Assembly: GCA_016210845.1 (NCBI GenBank)
Contig: JACQTK010000178.1
Coordinates: forward strand, 1-42,165
Direction: 5' to 3'
Source: Acidobacteriota bacterium
Lineage (GTDB): Bacteria > Acidobacteriota > Vicinamibacteria > Vicinamibacterales > UBA2999
DNA length: 42,165 nucleotides
Numbering within the stretch: the first letter of the stretch is position 1; every line of letters starts with the position of its first letter. Both the position numbers and the translations under genes were made by a program. The notes beneath the pieces are model-generated. The model made no database searches, was not told the DNA's origin, and was given only the letters and a program-made list of their open reading frames with translations. Shown one piece after another: positions 16,016-24,104 of the stretch.

Positions 16016-16136
16016 GAGCGGGCGCGGCGCCGACCTCCTTGACGACCCGCACGAGGTATGCGTAATCGACGGCGAGGCGCTGCCATGCCGTCAGAAGGCC
16101 CGCAGGTCCGACGAGCCTCTGCCGTATCCGGAACAT
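15927..16136 (-). CDS. Possible small protein, convergent with FTR1 gene
   Basis: The 69-codon frame starts at ATG 16136 with AAAGG 5 nt upstream and reads MFRIRQRLVGPAGLLTAWQR, then LAVDYAYLVRVVKEVGAA. The first 40 residues look protein-like and helical; the C-terminal third overlaps the 3' end of the FTR1 gene and is Arg/Ala-rich, as antisense frames usually are. It may be a small gene or the end of a decayed one. No family is recognised. Confidence 0.3.
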   Translation of the reverse strand: MFRIRQRLVGPAGLLTAWQRLAVDYAYLVRVVKEVGAAPALTDTRALWRTSARTRWRRASPAGAGPAGR

Positions 16137-16297
16137 GTCGCCTTTCGCGCACGATCCGTCCCCGCAGGCGGTCAGGGGGCGCCTTCAATACACCGAAACA
16201 CACAGCAGAGAGGCGAAGATCCGCTCGGCAGCCTGCGTCGCGGGCGTGGCATGGGTCGTGGACAGGCGATCGGCAGCGCCTGACGGAGGAGACATCC

Positions 16298-16840
16298 ATG
16301 GCCCGCGCTCGCATCGGCTGGCTCGCAACACTTCTCGTGGCAATTCTGCTCCCCGCCGACACCCTGGCCCAAGGGCGGGGCCGCGGCGGCGGAGCCGACC
16401 GCGATCGCGGGCCGGCATTCTGTCGCAGCGGGGCGGGGCACCCGGTGTTCGGGTGGGAATGGTGCGAGCAGCGAGGATGGGGCCGCGGCCGCGGTCCTCT
16501 GCCGCGAACCTCTCCAGACGTGCGTCGCTATCCGGCCCCCGTGCCCTTTCCCGATCGCTTTCCGAGCCGTCGATACAGCGATGTCGCGTTCGACAATGGG
16601 TACGCCGATGGGTACGAAAAGGGGCTCGACGACGGACGCGATGGACGGGCGTACGATCCGGTTCGACATCGGTGGTATCGCGAGGGCGACCGTCGCTACG
16701 ACAGCCGGTACGGCTCGCGGGCGCAGTACCAGAACATCTACCGCGATGGATTCAGGCGCGGCTACGAAGCAGGCTACCGCGACGGGGACCGTTACGGGGC
16801 CGAGCGTCGTGACAGCTTTCGCCTGCCCTGGCCGTTCTGA
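16298..16840 (+). CDS. Secreted protein with Gly-Tyr-Asp repeats
   Basis: The 180-residue product has a signal peptide (cleavage after LAQ, residue 25) and a basic Gly/Arg-rich segment with two cysteines. Two similar blocks of period-four pattern follow: YADGYEKGLDDGRDG and FRRGYEAGYRDGDRYG. A strong GGAGGAG ribosome-binding site lies 8 nt before ATG 16298, while the track's longer frame lacks one. Such G-Y/F-x-x-G repeats occur in YMGG-like exported proteins and in envelope glycine-zipper-like proteins, but no function is assigned. It probably has its own transcript. Confidence 0.75.
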   Translation: MARARIGWLATLLVAILLPADTLAQGRGRGGGADRDRGPAFCRSGAGHPVFGWEWCEQRGWGRGRGPLPRTSPDVRRYPAPVPFPDRFPSRRYSDVAFDNGYADGYEKGLDDGRDGRAYDPVRHRWYREGDRRYDSRYGSRAQYQNIYRDGFRRGYEAGYRDGDRYGAERRDSFRLPWPF

Positions 16841-17051
16841 GACGAAGCTGATCCGTTCGTGTCGAATTTGCACGGTGCGGACGAGCCCCATACAGCTGCC
16901 GCGCCGCCCTCGGATAGCCAGACTGAGGCGACACGACCTTTAGATACAACACCTTACGTGGTTCAGGCCCTGGTCGGATCAACCTGGAATCGACGGGCAT
17001 TCCGGTTGCTCCGCGGAAAGTGGAGATTGCCAGCGCGGGAGGAGACACTCA

Positions 17052-17642
17052 ATGAGACGCTCGGTTTGGCTCGTCGCAACGTCGCTGACGCTCACGGCGG
17101 TCGTCAGCTCCGTCGACGTGGTGCGCGCGCAGGGCCGTGGCGCGGGTGCCGGAGGGCGCCGCGGCGCGCCGGTCGCCACGCCTCCCGTCACCGCACCGGC
17201 GGGGCGGGCGGCGCCCGCCAGGCCGCAGGGGCCGCCACCGGTCGCGGAGCGCGCCGCTCAGGACCGCGGTCGCGGCGCGAGTGCGCCCACCGAAGCCGCT
17301 GGACAGCCCCCGGTCTGGGCACGCGAACGCCGCCCCCCGACGGCGAGCGAGCTGGTCGCACACAATCCGCCGCTCGCGGCGCGCCTGCAGGCGCTGCTGC
17401 CCGACACGGATTTGCAGGCCGCCAGCAGCGGCTTCTCGAACCTCGGTCAGTTCGTGGCGGCAGTCCACGTATCCGACAATCTCGACATCCCCTTCGATCG
17501 GCTCAAGGTCAGGATGGTCGATGAAAAGATGAGCCTCGGCGACGCCGTTCGCGCGCTGCGGCCGGAGACCGACGCGGATGCGGCCGCCGAGCGGGCGGAA
17601 CGCCAGGCCCGCGCGAACATGCGGGACGTACGAGAAGACTGA
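17052..17642 (+). CDS. Secreted Ala/Pro/Arg-rich hypothetical protein
   Basis: The 196-residue product has a signal peptide (MRRSVWLVATSLTLTAVVSS, cleavage near VRAQ), a low-complexity Ala/Pro/Gly/Arg linker to about residue 90, and a conserved-looking helical C-terminal domain (LVAHNPPLAARLQALLPD through LGQFVAAVHVSDNLDIPFDRL). GGGAGGAG lies 8 nt upstream of ATG 17052. A short domain of this kind, with SGFSNLGQFVAAVHVSDNL, is frequent in exported proteins of uncertain role in related genomes; this is from memory. No catalytic motif is visible. Confidence 0.75.
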   Translation: MRRSVWLVATSLTLTAVVSSVDVVRAQGRGAGAGGRRGAPVATPPVTAPAGRAAPARPQGPPPVAERAAQDRGRGASAPTEAAGQPPVWARERRPPTASELVAHNPPLAARLQALLPDTDLQAASSGFSNLGQFVAAVHVSDNLDIPFDRLKVRMVDEKMSLGDAVRALRPETDADAAAERAERQARANMRDVRED

Positions 17643-18027
17643 TGCGGGGCTGAGGACGCAGGGGCTGAGGCCCCCGCTCGACAGGTGATTGACTGTAGTG
17701 ACCGTGCGTAGGGCGCAGCCCTCAGCCTGCGCGCTGCGAGGACCGCTATCCACATCCGGCTCTCCCGCGAGCGTCGCGCGTGGCAAGACGCCCCCGACGC
17801 CCTCGGCCTCACGCTGACCCATGCCTATTCGACGGAGCACAATCCGCTCGACGCGGCCCGCCGCGGGCGATCGCCGCCGCACCGGCGCGAGCGGCAGCGC
17901 CTGGGTCGTCGCCTCGCCCTGCGGTCGTGCTCTTCGCCGCCGTCGGGCGGACGCTGGGCGCCGCCGACGCCTCTCTGACGCGATCGTCGTCAGCGCAGGC
18001 GTCGCGTCAACCTCGCGCGCCGGTGAC
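17643..18027. other. Non-coding gap of about 385 nt
   Basis: No frame here has a credible start, ribosome-binding site and protein-like composition. A stretch starting near 17748 translates as HIRLSRERRAWQDAP and on to LTLTHAYSTEHNPLDAA without a start codon, which could be a remnant of a decayed gene. An imperfect member of the dispersed hairpin group (GCGCAGCC/GCCTGCGC) lies at about 17713-17732. Confidence 0.4.
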
Positions 18028-18054
18028 GTAGAGGCGGACCTTCAGGTCCGCCTA
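18028..18054. repeat. Dispersed 3'-end hairpin (copy 3)
   Basis: GTAGA (18028-18032) precedes GGCGGACC (18033-18040), loop TTCA and GGTCCGCC (18045-18052). The stem is identical to copy 1 (8-27). The mrp stop codon (CTA at 18052-18054) sits at the edge of the stem. Confidence 0.8.
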
Positions 18055-19155
18055 CCGCACGGGAATGAGCGGGATCTTCCCCTTGTTGGCTTCGGCCGCC
18101 TTGTGCGCGGCCACGGAGACCTGCGCGGCGGCGCGCTCGGCCACCGTGAGGAACGCGCGCGCCGCTGACGAGCCAGGCTCGCTGACCACGAGCGGCACGC
18201 CCGTGTCGCTGCCTTCGCGAATGGGCTGGTAGATCGGCAGGCGGCCGAGAAACGGCACCTCCATCACCTGGGCCAGCGCTTCTCCGCCGCCGTGCCCGAA
18301 GATGTCGGTCTCGTAGTGGCAGTTCGGGCAGGCGTAGTAGCTCATGTTCTCCACCACGCCGATCGGGGGGATGTTCAGCTTCTGGTACATCCGGATCGCT
18401 CGTCGCGTATCGGCGAGCGACACCTGCTGCGGCGTCGTGACGAGGATGGCCCCCGCCACGGGCACCGTCTGGCTGAGGCTCAGCGCCACGTCGCCGGTGC
18501 CTGGCGGCATGTCGACAATGAGGTAGTCGAGATCCTTCCAGGCCACGTCGCGGAAGAACTGCTGGATGGCGCCGTGGAGCATCGGGCCCCGCCAGATCAC
18601 CGCCGAATCCTCGCCCGTGAGGAAGCCCATCGAGACCACCTGCAGCTCGTGCACTTCGGCGGGCATGATCCGCTGACCGTCCGTGGTCAGCTGCTGCGCG
18701 GTCAGCCCCAGCATGATCGGGACGTTCGGGCCGTAAATGTCCCCATCGAGAATGCCCACGCGGCTTCCGCACTTTGCGAGCGCCAGTGCCAGGTTCACGG
18801 CGACCGTCGTCTTGCCGACGCCACCCTTGCCCGCCCCCACGGCAATCACGTTCTTCACGCCAGGCAGGGGCGTACGTCCGGTCTCGGGCACGGAGACGGA
18901 CCGCACGCTGGCGGTCATCTGCACGTCGACCGCTTCGACGCCTGGGATCGCGCGCACGGCGGCGGCGGCCTGGTCGCGCATCTGATCCTTGACCGGGCAC
19001 GCGGGCGTCGTGAGCTCGATGGTGAAAGCCACCCGACTGCCGTCGACGCTGAGATGCTTGACGAACCCGAGCGACACGATGTCGCGGCGCAGGTCGGGGT
19101 CGACAACCACGCGCAGGGCGTTGAGGACGGCTTCCCGATCGGGGGCGGAGGGCAT
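18052..19155 (-). CDS. mrp: Mrp/NBP35-type Fe-S cluster carrier ATPase
   Basis: The 367-residue protein joins an N-terminal MIP18/DUF59 domain (about 1-85) to a ParA/MinD-type ATPase with the deviant P-loop GAGKGGVGKTT (about 107-117) and Walker B-like DYLIVDMPPGTGD. A CPNC motif in MSYYACPNCHYETDIF supplies the conserved CxxC that bridges a [4Fe-4S] cluster between two subunits. It loads clusters onto apo-proteins in the cytosol. The start ATG 19155 and length fit the family (about 350-370). It is transcribed alone; copy 3 of the hairpin covers its stop codon. Confidence 0.95.
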   Translation of the reverse strand: MPSAPDREAVLNALRVVVDPDLRRDIVSLGFVKHLSVDGSRVAFTIELTTPACPVKDQMRDQAAAAVRAIPGVEAVDVQMTASVRSVSVPETGRTPLPGVKNVIAVGAGKGGVGKTTVAVNLALALAKCGSRVGILDGDIYGPNVPIMLGLTAQQLTTDGQRIMPAEVHELQVVSMGFLTGEDSAVIWRGPMLHGAIQQFFRDVAWKDLDYLIVDMPPGTGDVALSLSQTVPVAGAILVTTPQQVSLADTRRAIRMYQKLNIPPIGVVENMSYYACPNCHYETDIFGHGGGEALAQVMEVPFLGRLPIYQPIREGSDTGVPLVVSEPGSSAARAFLTVAERAAAQVSVAAHKAAEANKGKIPLIPVR

Positions 19156-19177
19156 TGGTTCATTCTATCGCGCGATC

Positions 19178-19202
19178 GCGCAGGCTGAAGCCTGCGCTCT
19201 AC
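19178..19202. repeat. Dispersed 3'-end hairpin (copy 4)
   Basis: GCGCAGGC (19178-19185), loop TGAA (19186-19189) and GCCTGCGC (19190-19197) form a perfect 8-bp stem, followed by TCTAC (19198-19202). The TAG stop of the minus-strand gene at 19199-19600 is read from CTA at 19199-19201 inside the tail. The stem differs from copies 1 and 3 by compensated changes, while loop and tail are the same. Confidence 0.8.
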
Positions 19203-19600
19203 AGGCGCCCAGGTCCCGTGGGCGTCCGGGGTTCGAACAGGCGACGTCCCTCGTTCGTGAGCAGCACCCAGAGCGCGTAGATGCCGAGCGCCGTGCCGAA
19301 CGGGAGCACGAGCAGGTCGACCACCGCGAGGGCGAGCATGAGGATCCGACCCGCGGCGAGACGACGCCCGAGCAGCGATGCCGCCCACGCGTGCGCCGCG
19401 CCCCACAGCAGCGTGAAGACGCCGATGGAGGCGAAGGCCGCCGCCGTCAGTCCCGCGGCGAAGCTCAGCGTCTCGCGGTCGGGACCCTCGAGGATGGCGA
19501 GGGCCCCGGCCGCGAGCAGCAGCATGGAGACGCCCACCAGCAGGGCCAGCGCGCCCCAGAGCGCCGCGAGGATGCCGAGCAGCCTGACGTGCCGTTCCAC
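19199..19600 (-). CDS. Small polytopic membrane protein
   Basis: The 133-residue product has three to four hydrophobic helices: LLGILAALWGALALLVGVSMLLLAAGAL, FAAGLTAAAFASIGVFTLLWGAAHAWA and ILMLALAVVDLLVLPFGTALGIYALWVLL, with a short basic C-terminal tail. It starts at GTG 19600, one base after the TAG of the DnaJ-like gene, so the two are almost certainly co-translated. The longer upstream frame is an antisense-like shadow of the zinc-finger gene. No family can be named; position suggests a membrane partner for the DnaJ-like protein. Confidence 0.7.
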   Translation of the reverse strand: MERHVRLLGILAALWGALALLVGVSMLLLAAGALAILEGPDRETLSFAAGLTAAAFASIGVFTLLWGAAHAWAASLLGRRLAAGRILMLALAVVDLLVLPFGTALGIYALWVLLTNEGRRLFEPRTPTGPGRL

Positions 19601-19601
19601 G

Positions 19602-20054
19602 CTACGCGACGAGCACGTGGAGCTCGATGCGCGTGGGCGGATGATGGCGAGGCGTGAGGGTGACGTGGAGGCGCGTGCCGTGGAGGACGCCTGGGGGCAC
19701 CGAGACCCGCAGCTGCTGGCACCGCAGCTCGGTACCGCTGCCCGCACAGTGGCGGCAGCGCTCGGTCCACGTCTCGCCGCGGCCGCCGCACCGGCGGCAG
19801 GTGCAACGGACGGGCACCTCGAGCGGCACGGTGGCGCCCTCGCGTGCCTCGCGCGCCGACAGCCGCACGGCCGCGCTCACGTCCGGATCGCGCTCGTCGG
19901 CCAGAAAGGCGCTGCGGATGCGATCCACCGCCGGCGCCACCGACGGGAAATCGACGACAACCTCGTCGGCGAAGCAGCTCGTCTCCGAGGACACGTCGCC
20001 GCCCGCGACGGCAGAGCCGCCGCCCCCGCGGGGACGGAACGTGTGACGGCCCAT
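19602..20054 (-). CDS. J-domain-less DnaJ-like zinc-finger protein
   Basis: The 150-residue product lacks the J domain. It has two CxxCxGxG-type motifs (CRRCGGRGE and CRHCAGSG, about residues 85-107) embedded in beta-rich sequence resembling the DnaJ C-terminal substrate-binding domain (VPVRCTCRRCGG, LRVSVPPGVLHGTRLHV). DnaJ has four such motifs; here one zinc centre at most could form. It may bind unfolded or specific client proteins. ATG 20054 is used, as a TTG lies just before it. It is coupled to the membrane protein downstream. Confidence 0.7.
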   Translation of the reverse strand: MGRHTFRPRGGGGSAVAGGDVSSETSCFADEVVVDFPSVAPAVDRIRSAFLADERDPDVSAAVRLSAREAREGATVPLEVPVRCTCRRCGGRGETWTERCRHCAGSGTELRCQQLRVSVPPGVLHGTRLHVTLTPRHHPPTRIELHVLVA

Positions 20055-20093
20055 CAACTGTTGCTACCATAGGGGCCGTATCCGCAGAAGTCA

Positions 20094-20258
20094 ATGGCCG
20101 CCAAGGAATGTCCGATGTGCGGGGAAACCATGCGGCTCCGCGAGCGCGAGGTCGTCGACCGCATGCCAGGCACCACGCAGACCAAGGCCACCAGGTATCA
20201 GGAATGGGTCTGCCCGGAGTGCGATTACTTCGAGGAAGCCGAAGAAGCGGGAAGCTGA
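20094..20258 (+). CDS. Small double-CxxC zinc ribbon protein
   Basis: The 54-residue product reads MAAKECPMCGETMRLREREV then continues to QEWVCPECDYFEEAEE. Two CPxC knuckles (residues 6-9 and 40-43) about 30 apart make a classic zinc ribbon. It is too short for most automatic callers, but the ATG at 20094 and compact, charged composition are convincing. It faces the divergent DnaJ-like gene and converges with another small zinc ribbon (20269-20490). No partner can be identified. Confidence 0.7.
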   Translation: MAAKECPMCGETMRLREREVVDRMPGTTQTKATRYQEWVCPECDYFEEAEEAGS

Positions 20259-20268
20259 AGGAGGGGCG

Positions 20269-20490
20269 TCAACGCGCGCCGAGCGTCAGCAGCAGTTCCT
20301 TTCGAATCCCTTCGTCCATCTCGTCGAGATTCAGGGCCGTCTCGCACTCGTCGCACAGCACCTCGAGCACGGCCGGCCGCCCCTCCTCCGAGACCTCGAC
20401 GCGCGCCTCGTCCAGGTGGACGACGTGCATCTGGAGCGTCTTGACCAGGAAGTTCTGGTCGTTCCCGCACTGGGGACAGGTCAGCGCCAC
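20269..20490 (-). CDS. Small zinc ribbon protein
   Basis: The 73-residue product begins (M)ALTCPQCGNDQNFLVKTLQM and has a second CxxC in EVLCDECETAL, so it can form a zinc ribbon, with an acidic, helical C-terminus. The start is GTG 20490 with AGAGGAG 6 nt upstream; the longer frame to 20601 adds an unrelated hydrophobic stretch. It converges with the gene at 20094-20258, leaving 10 nt between stops. Function unknown. Confidence 0.7.
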   Translation of the reverse strand: MALTCPQCGNDQNFLVKTLQMHVVHLDEARVEVSEEGRPAVLEVLCDECETALNLDEMDEGIRKELLLTLGAR

Positions 20491-20610
20491 GCGCGACTCC
20501 TCTTTTGTCGTCAACAGCAAACTCCCTTGGGACGCGTACCGGACGTCCAGAATTCGATTGTAGGGGATGGCTTCTGCGCCCGCAATGCAGAAAGTCAACA
20601 AGCTGGGCTG

Positions 20611-20853
20611 TCAGACCTGCGGCTCGCCGCCCTCGGCGCACAGCGGATCGGGCACCCCCAGGCTGATCACCTCGCCGGTTCTGTGCCCGAAGAACCGGCA
20701 ATGCGGCCCTTTTGCCTCGACGATATCGACGTCCACGACCATGGGGCTCGCCCGATACACCGCCGCCACGCACCCGCACGGCATCGTTTGCAGCGCGACC
20801 AGGGTGAGGGCTGCGGCGCGGGAGCCACGTGCGATCGAGGGAATGACAGTCAT
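20611..20853 (-). CDS. Small exported hypothetical protein
   Basis: The 80-residue product has a signal-like N-terminus (RAAALTLVALQTMPCGCVAAV) with three cysteines by residue 30, and a short mature part with two more (GPHCRFFGH, DPLCAEGGE). AAAGG lies 7 nt before ATG 20853. It may be an anchored or exported cysteine protein; the cleavage site and lipobox are not clear-cut. It stands between the zinc ribbon gene and DUF488. Confidence 0.5.
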   Translation of the reverse strand: MTVIPSIARGSRAAALTLVALQTMPCGCVAAVYRASPMVVDVDIVEAKGPHCRFFGHRTGEVISLGVPDPLCAEGGEPQV

Positions 20854-20898
20854 ACGTGACCTTTAGACTACGCTAAACGCCTTTTGGTTCCTGTCGGA

Positions 20899-21417
20899 TC
20901 ACACCAGCGCAGGATAGTCCACCATGGCGCCGCGGACGCGCGCGAACGGGGTGAGCCGATGGGGCTGTGCATCCCCTCTGGACAGGATATGACGCACGCC
21001 GACGCCTCTGGCGACCAGGGCGTCGGCGATGAGCTGGCGGTGGCACTGCCACCATCTGGCCTCCGCGCACATCACCGCCACCAGATGATCCGTGGCAAAG
21101 GCGAGTAGCGCCTCGATTCCCTCGTGAAACTCGCGGGTCTGCATGTGATCGGCGTAGCCGCGGAAGCCTTGGTGGCGCCAGCCGCCGTTCGGTGAGTCGG
21201 GACCCGGCTTGCGCAGGCCGCCAAGGGCAGGGAGATGCTCGTAGGCGATGCCGTGCGCTGGCAGCAGGCGCGAGAGCGCGTCGCGCGAGAAGTGCGGATG
21301 ACGCCGCGACCGTGGAACCGTCCGGACGTCAACGACACCGGTGACGCCATGCGCCTTCAGCAGATCCAGGAAGGCGTCGGCCGTCCTCGTCGAGTGGCCG
21401 ATGGTCGCAATCAGCAT
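20899..21417 (-). CDS. DUF488-family protein
   Basis: The 172-residue product shows the family's IGHST at residues 6-10, DVRTVPRSRRHPHFS, and the CAE-(5)-CHR motif in CAEARWWQCHR. The family has no agreed function; conserved cysteine and basic residues suggest a nucleic-acid or thiol-dependent activity. The start is ATG 21417, which overlaps the addA stop by 7 nt, so it is probably the last gene of the AddAB operon. The longer frame runs into addA and is dismissed. Confidence 0.88.
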   Translation of the reverse strand: MLIATIGHSTRTADAFLDLLKAHGVTGVVDVRTVPRSRRHPHFSRDALSRLLPAHGIAYEHLPALGGLRKPGPDSPNGGWRHQGFRGYADHMQTREFHEGIEALLAFATDHLVAVMCAEARWWQCHRQLIADALVARGVGVRHILSRGDAQPHRLTPFARVRGAMVDYPALV

Positions 21418-24104
21418 CCCTCGGCAACCCGCAGCTGATGTGCCGCGCCAGACGAGGCGCGCCACGTGACGCGCCCGCGGTTGGGCTCGTGCGTCCACAC
21501 TTCGAGCAGCGACGCGGGGAAGACCTCGGCGAGGCTGCCACGTGCGGGCTGCACGCGTCCGCCCTCGACGACCGATCCCAGATACAGCCGGTCGCGCGCG
21601 CGGGTCAGTGCCACGTACAGGAGCCGCTTTGTCTCCTCCAGCTCCTTTGGCCGGTCGTCCTCGTCACCGTCGGACTCGTAGTCGCCCACAGCGGCCGACG
21701 GCTCCCCCTCGGGATCGACGGCAATGCGAATCGGGCTCCGGCGCGCGCTCGTCCCACGCGCGAGGTTCACGAGAAACACAATCGGAAACTCGAGCCCTTT
21801 CGACGCGTGCACCGTCATCAGGCTCACGGCGTCCCGGGCGTCGATGACGGCGTTGGCTTCGTCACCAACCGCCAGCCGATCGAGGGAGGCGGCGATCCGG
21901 CCGAGCGTGGCATATCCGCGGTTCTGCAGGCGGCGCACCAGCGCTCGGATCTTCTTGAGGTTCGCGCGCGCCTGTTCCAGGCGCGGCCCGTGCAGCTCGG
22001 CGACGTAGGCCGACTCCTCGAGCGCGAGGTCGAGCAGCTCGGCGGGCGGGATCCGATCCGCCAACCCACGCCATCGGGCGGTGGCGGCTCGCGCCTCGGC
22101 GAGCGCGCGGCCATCCGCCGCGTCGAGCTGCGCCATCGCATCGGGCGGCCTGGCGGATCCGAGCGCGTCCTCGAGGCCCGGCGCCAGGCGCCGCAGCGCC
22201 TCGTCCGACAGACCGACCATCCGTGATCGCATCAGCGCGGCCGCGCGCAGGTTCGACCACGGATCGGCGAGGTACCACAGCAGGGCCAGAACGTCCCTGA
22301 TCTCCTCGGCATCGAAGAACCCGAGACCCTTGTAGACGTAGGTCCGAATGTCGCGCCGCATCAGGGCCGCCTCGAACTCGCGGTGGCTGTCGCGGGTGCG
22401 AAACAGCATCGCGATATCGCCAGGGCGCACCGCCCGGGGCACGCCACTCTCGCGGTCGCGCACGACGGCCTGCGTCGCCAGCAGGCGCGCGATCTCCGCT
22501 GCGGCCACCTCGGCGCAGCCCTCGGGCGTGTCGGCGGCGACGATGCCCAGCGCCTCGCATGGTGCTCCACGAGCGGCGCGAGCCGTGTCAGGCTCGCGAG
22601 CCACGGGAAAGCAATCTTCGTCCTCGTATCGAAAGGCGTCGGCGCGACCGGACACCTTGTCCATGTCGCGGCAGACGTCGTTCACGAACGACAGCAGAGC
22701 CGGCACCGATCGGAAACTGCGCGAGATCGTGCGGCGCACCTCGCCGCCGCCCGGACGCAGCGTGCCGAGGTACCTGGCCGCATCGCGCATCACGGCAGCG
22801 TCGGCGTCGCGGAAGCCATAGATCGACTGCTTGCGGTCGCCGACGATGAAGATCGACGGCTGGAGGGGGCCCTGGTGCGCCAGCCCGTCGCCTTCGCCCC
22901 AGGAGCGCACGAGCAGCGACACCAGCTCCCATTGGGCGCGGCTGGTGTCCTGGCACTCGTCGACCAGCACGTGGTGGTAGCGCGATTCGAGGCGGTAGCG
23001 GCTCTGCGCGAACTCTTCCATTTGCCGCAGCAGATCCAGCGCGCGGAGGAGCAGATCGGGGAAATCGAGGACGGCGTGGGTGTCCAGCGTGCGCCGATAC
23101 TCCGTTTCGGCGATGCGAAACATGCGCCAGACGCCGCGGGAGACGAGCACGTTGAGATTGCGCCGGTACTCGGCGAGGACGCGGCCGATCGCGGCGGCGT
23201 GCTCGACGACGAGCGCCTGGTGCGCGCGCCAGTCGGCGGCGCTCGCAAACGCCGCCTTGGGATACGGCGACCTCGCCCGGGGCGCCGCGTCCTGCGTCAG
23301 AAAGTGCTCGCGGACTCGCACGACGGTGGCATGCACGGCCACCGCGTCCTGGGCCGCGTCGCCAGCGACCGCCTGCCGAAGCGCCCGAAGGCTACGGCTC
23401 AGCACCTCGAAGCGAGGCTCGAGCGGGCCCGTCGCAAGAAAACCGTCGAGGCCGCCGCGCATCGCCTCCAGGGCCTCGACCAGCGCCGCCGCCGCACGGC
23501 GGCCCGCGCCGGCGACATCGAGGGCGCCAGGCCCTGCACCCAGATAGCGCGACAGCGCGCCAGCCGCGATGAGCCGACGACTGAGGAGCGCGGCCAGCCC
23601 TGCGCGCGCACGACGCTCGCCGAGCTGCGCGAACACGAGGGCGACGTGCTCGTCTTCGCAGGCGGCCGACCGACAGATGCGCATGGCGCGATCCAGCGAC
23701 TCGTCGACGAGCCGCGGTACCTCCGTCTCGTCCGCCACTTGAAAGCCAGGGTCCACGTCGGCTTCGAGCGGAAACTCACGCAGCAGCGACAGGCAGAACG
23801 CGTCGATGGTCGAGATGGTGATGTCGCCTGCACGGTCCCGCAGCGCGCGCCAGCGCGCAGGCGCGATCTCCCCCCGTCCGGCCAGTGCCTGCAGCGTGGT
23901 CATGATGCGGTCCCGCATCTCCGCCGCCGCCTTGCGCGTGAAGGTGATGGCCAGGATGTTGGCGGGCTCGACGCCCGCCTGGAGCAGGTTGACGTAGCGG
24001 TCGACGAGCACCCTGGTCTTGCCCGTGCCCGCCGAGGCTTCGAGCGCCACGTTGAAGCGCGGATCGACGGCCCGCTCCCGGGCGGCGCCGTCGCTACTCG
24101 ACAT
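21411..24104 (-). CDS. addA: AddA-like UvrD/Rep helicase subunit (helicase only)
   Basis: The 897-residue protein has all superfamily 1 helicase motifs: Walker A ASAGTGKT (23-30), DECQDTSRAQWE (motif II), VGDRKQSIYGFRDAD (III), RSFRS (IV), MTVHASKGLEFPIVF (V) and LLYVALTRARDRLYL (VI). It unwinds double-strand ends for recombinational repair. Canonical AddA (about 1200 residues) has a C-terminal nuclease; this one ends soon after motif VI, so the only nuclease of the complex would be in AddB. ATG 24104 overlaps the addB stop by 11 nt, consistent with co-translation. Confidence 0.93.
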   Translation of the reverse strand: MSSSDGAARERAVDPRFNVALEASAGTGKTRVLVDRYVNLLQAGVEPANILAITFTRKAAAEMRDRIMTTLQALAGRGEIAPARWRALRDRAGDITISTIDAFCLSLLREFPLEADVDPGFQVADETEVPRLVDESLDRAMRICRSAACEDEHVALVFAQLGERRARAGLAALLSRRLIAAGALSRYLGAGPGALDVAGAGRRAAAALVEALEAMRGGLDGFLATGPLEPRFEVLSRSLRALRQAVAGDAAQDAVAVHATVVRVREHFLTQDAAPRARSPYPKAAFASAADWRAHQALVVEHAAAIGRVLAEYRRNLNVLVSRGVWRMFRIAETEYRRTLDTHAVLDFPDLLLRALDLLRQMEEFAQSRYRLESRYHHVLVDECQDTSRAQWELVSLLVRSWGEGDGLAHQGPLQPSIFIVGDRKQSIYGFRDADAAVMRDAARYLGTLRPGGGEVRRTISRSFRSVPALLSFVNDVCRDMDKVSGRADAFRYEDEDCFPVAREPDTARAARGAPCEALGIVAADTPEGCAEVAAAEIARLLATQAVVRDRESGVPRAVRPGDIAMLFRTRDSHREFEAALMRRDIRTYVYKGLGFFDAEEIRDVLALLWYLADPWSNLRAAALMRSRMVGLSDEALRRLAPGLEDALGSARPPDAMAQLDAADGRALAEARAATARWRGLADRIPPAELLDLALEESAYVAELHGPRLEQARANLKKIRALVRRLQNRGYATLGRIAASLDRLAVGDEANAVIDARDAVSLMTVHASKGLEFPIVFLVNLARGTSARRSPIRIAVDPEGEPSAAVGDYESDGDEDDRPKELEETKRLLYVALTRARDRLYLGSVVEGGRVQPARGSLAEVFPASLLEVWTHEPNRGRVTWRASSGAAHQLRVAEGC

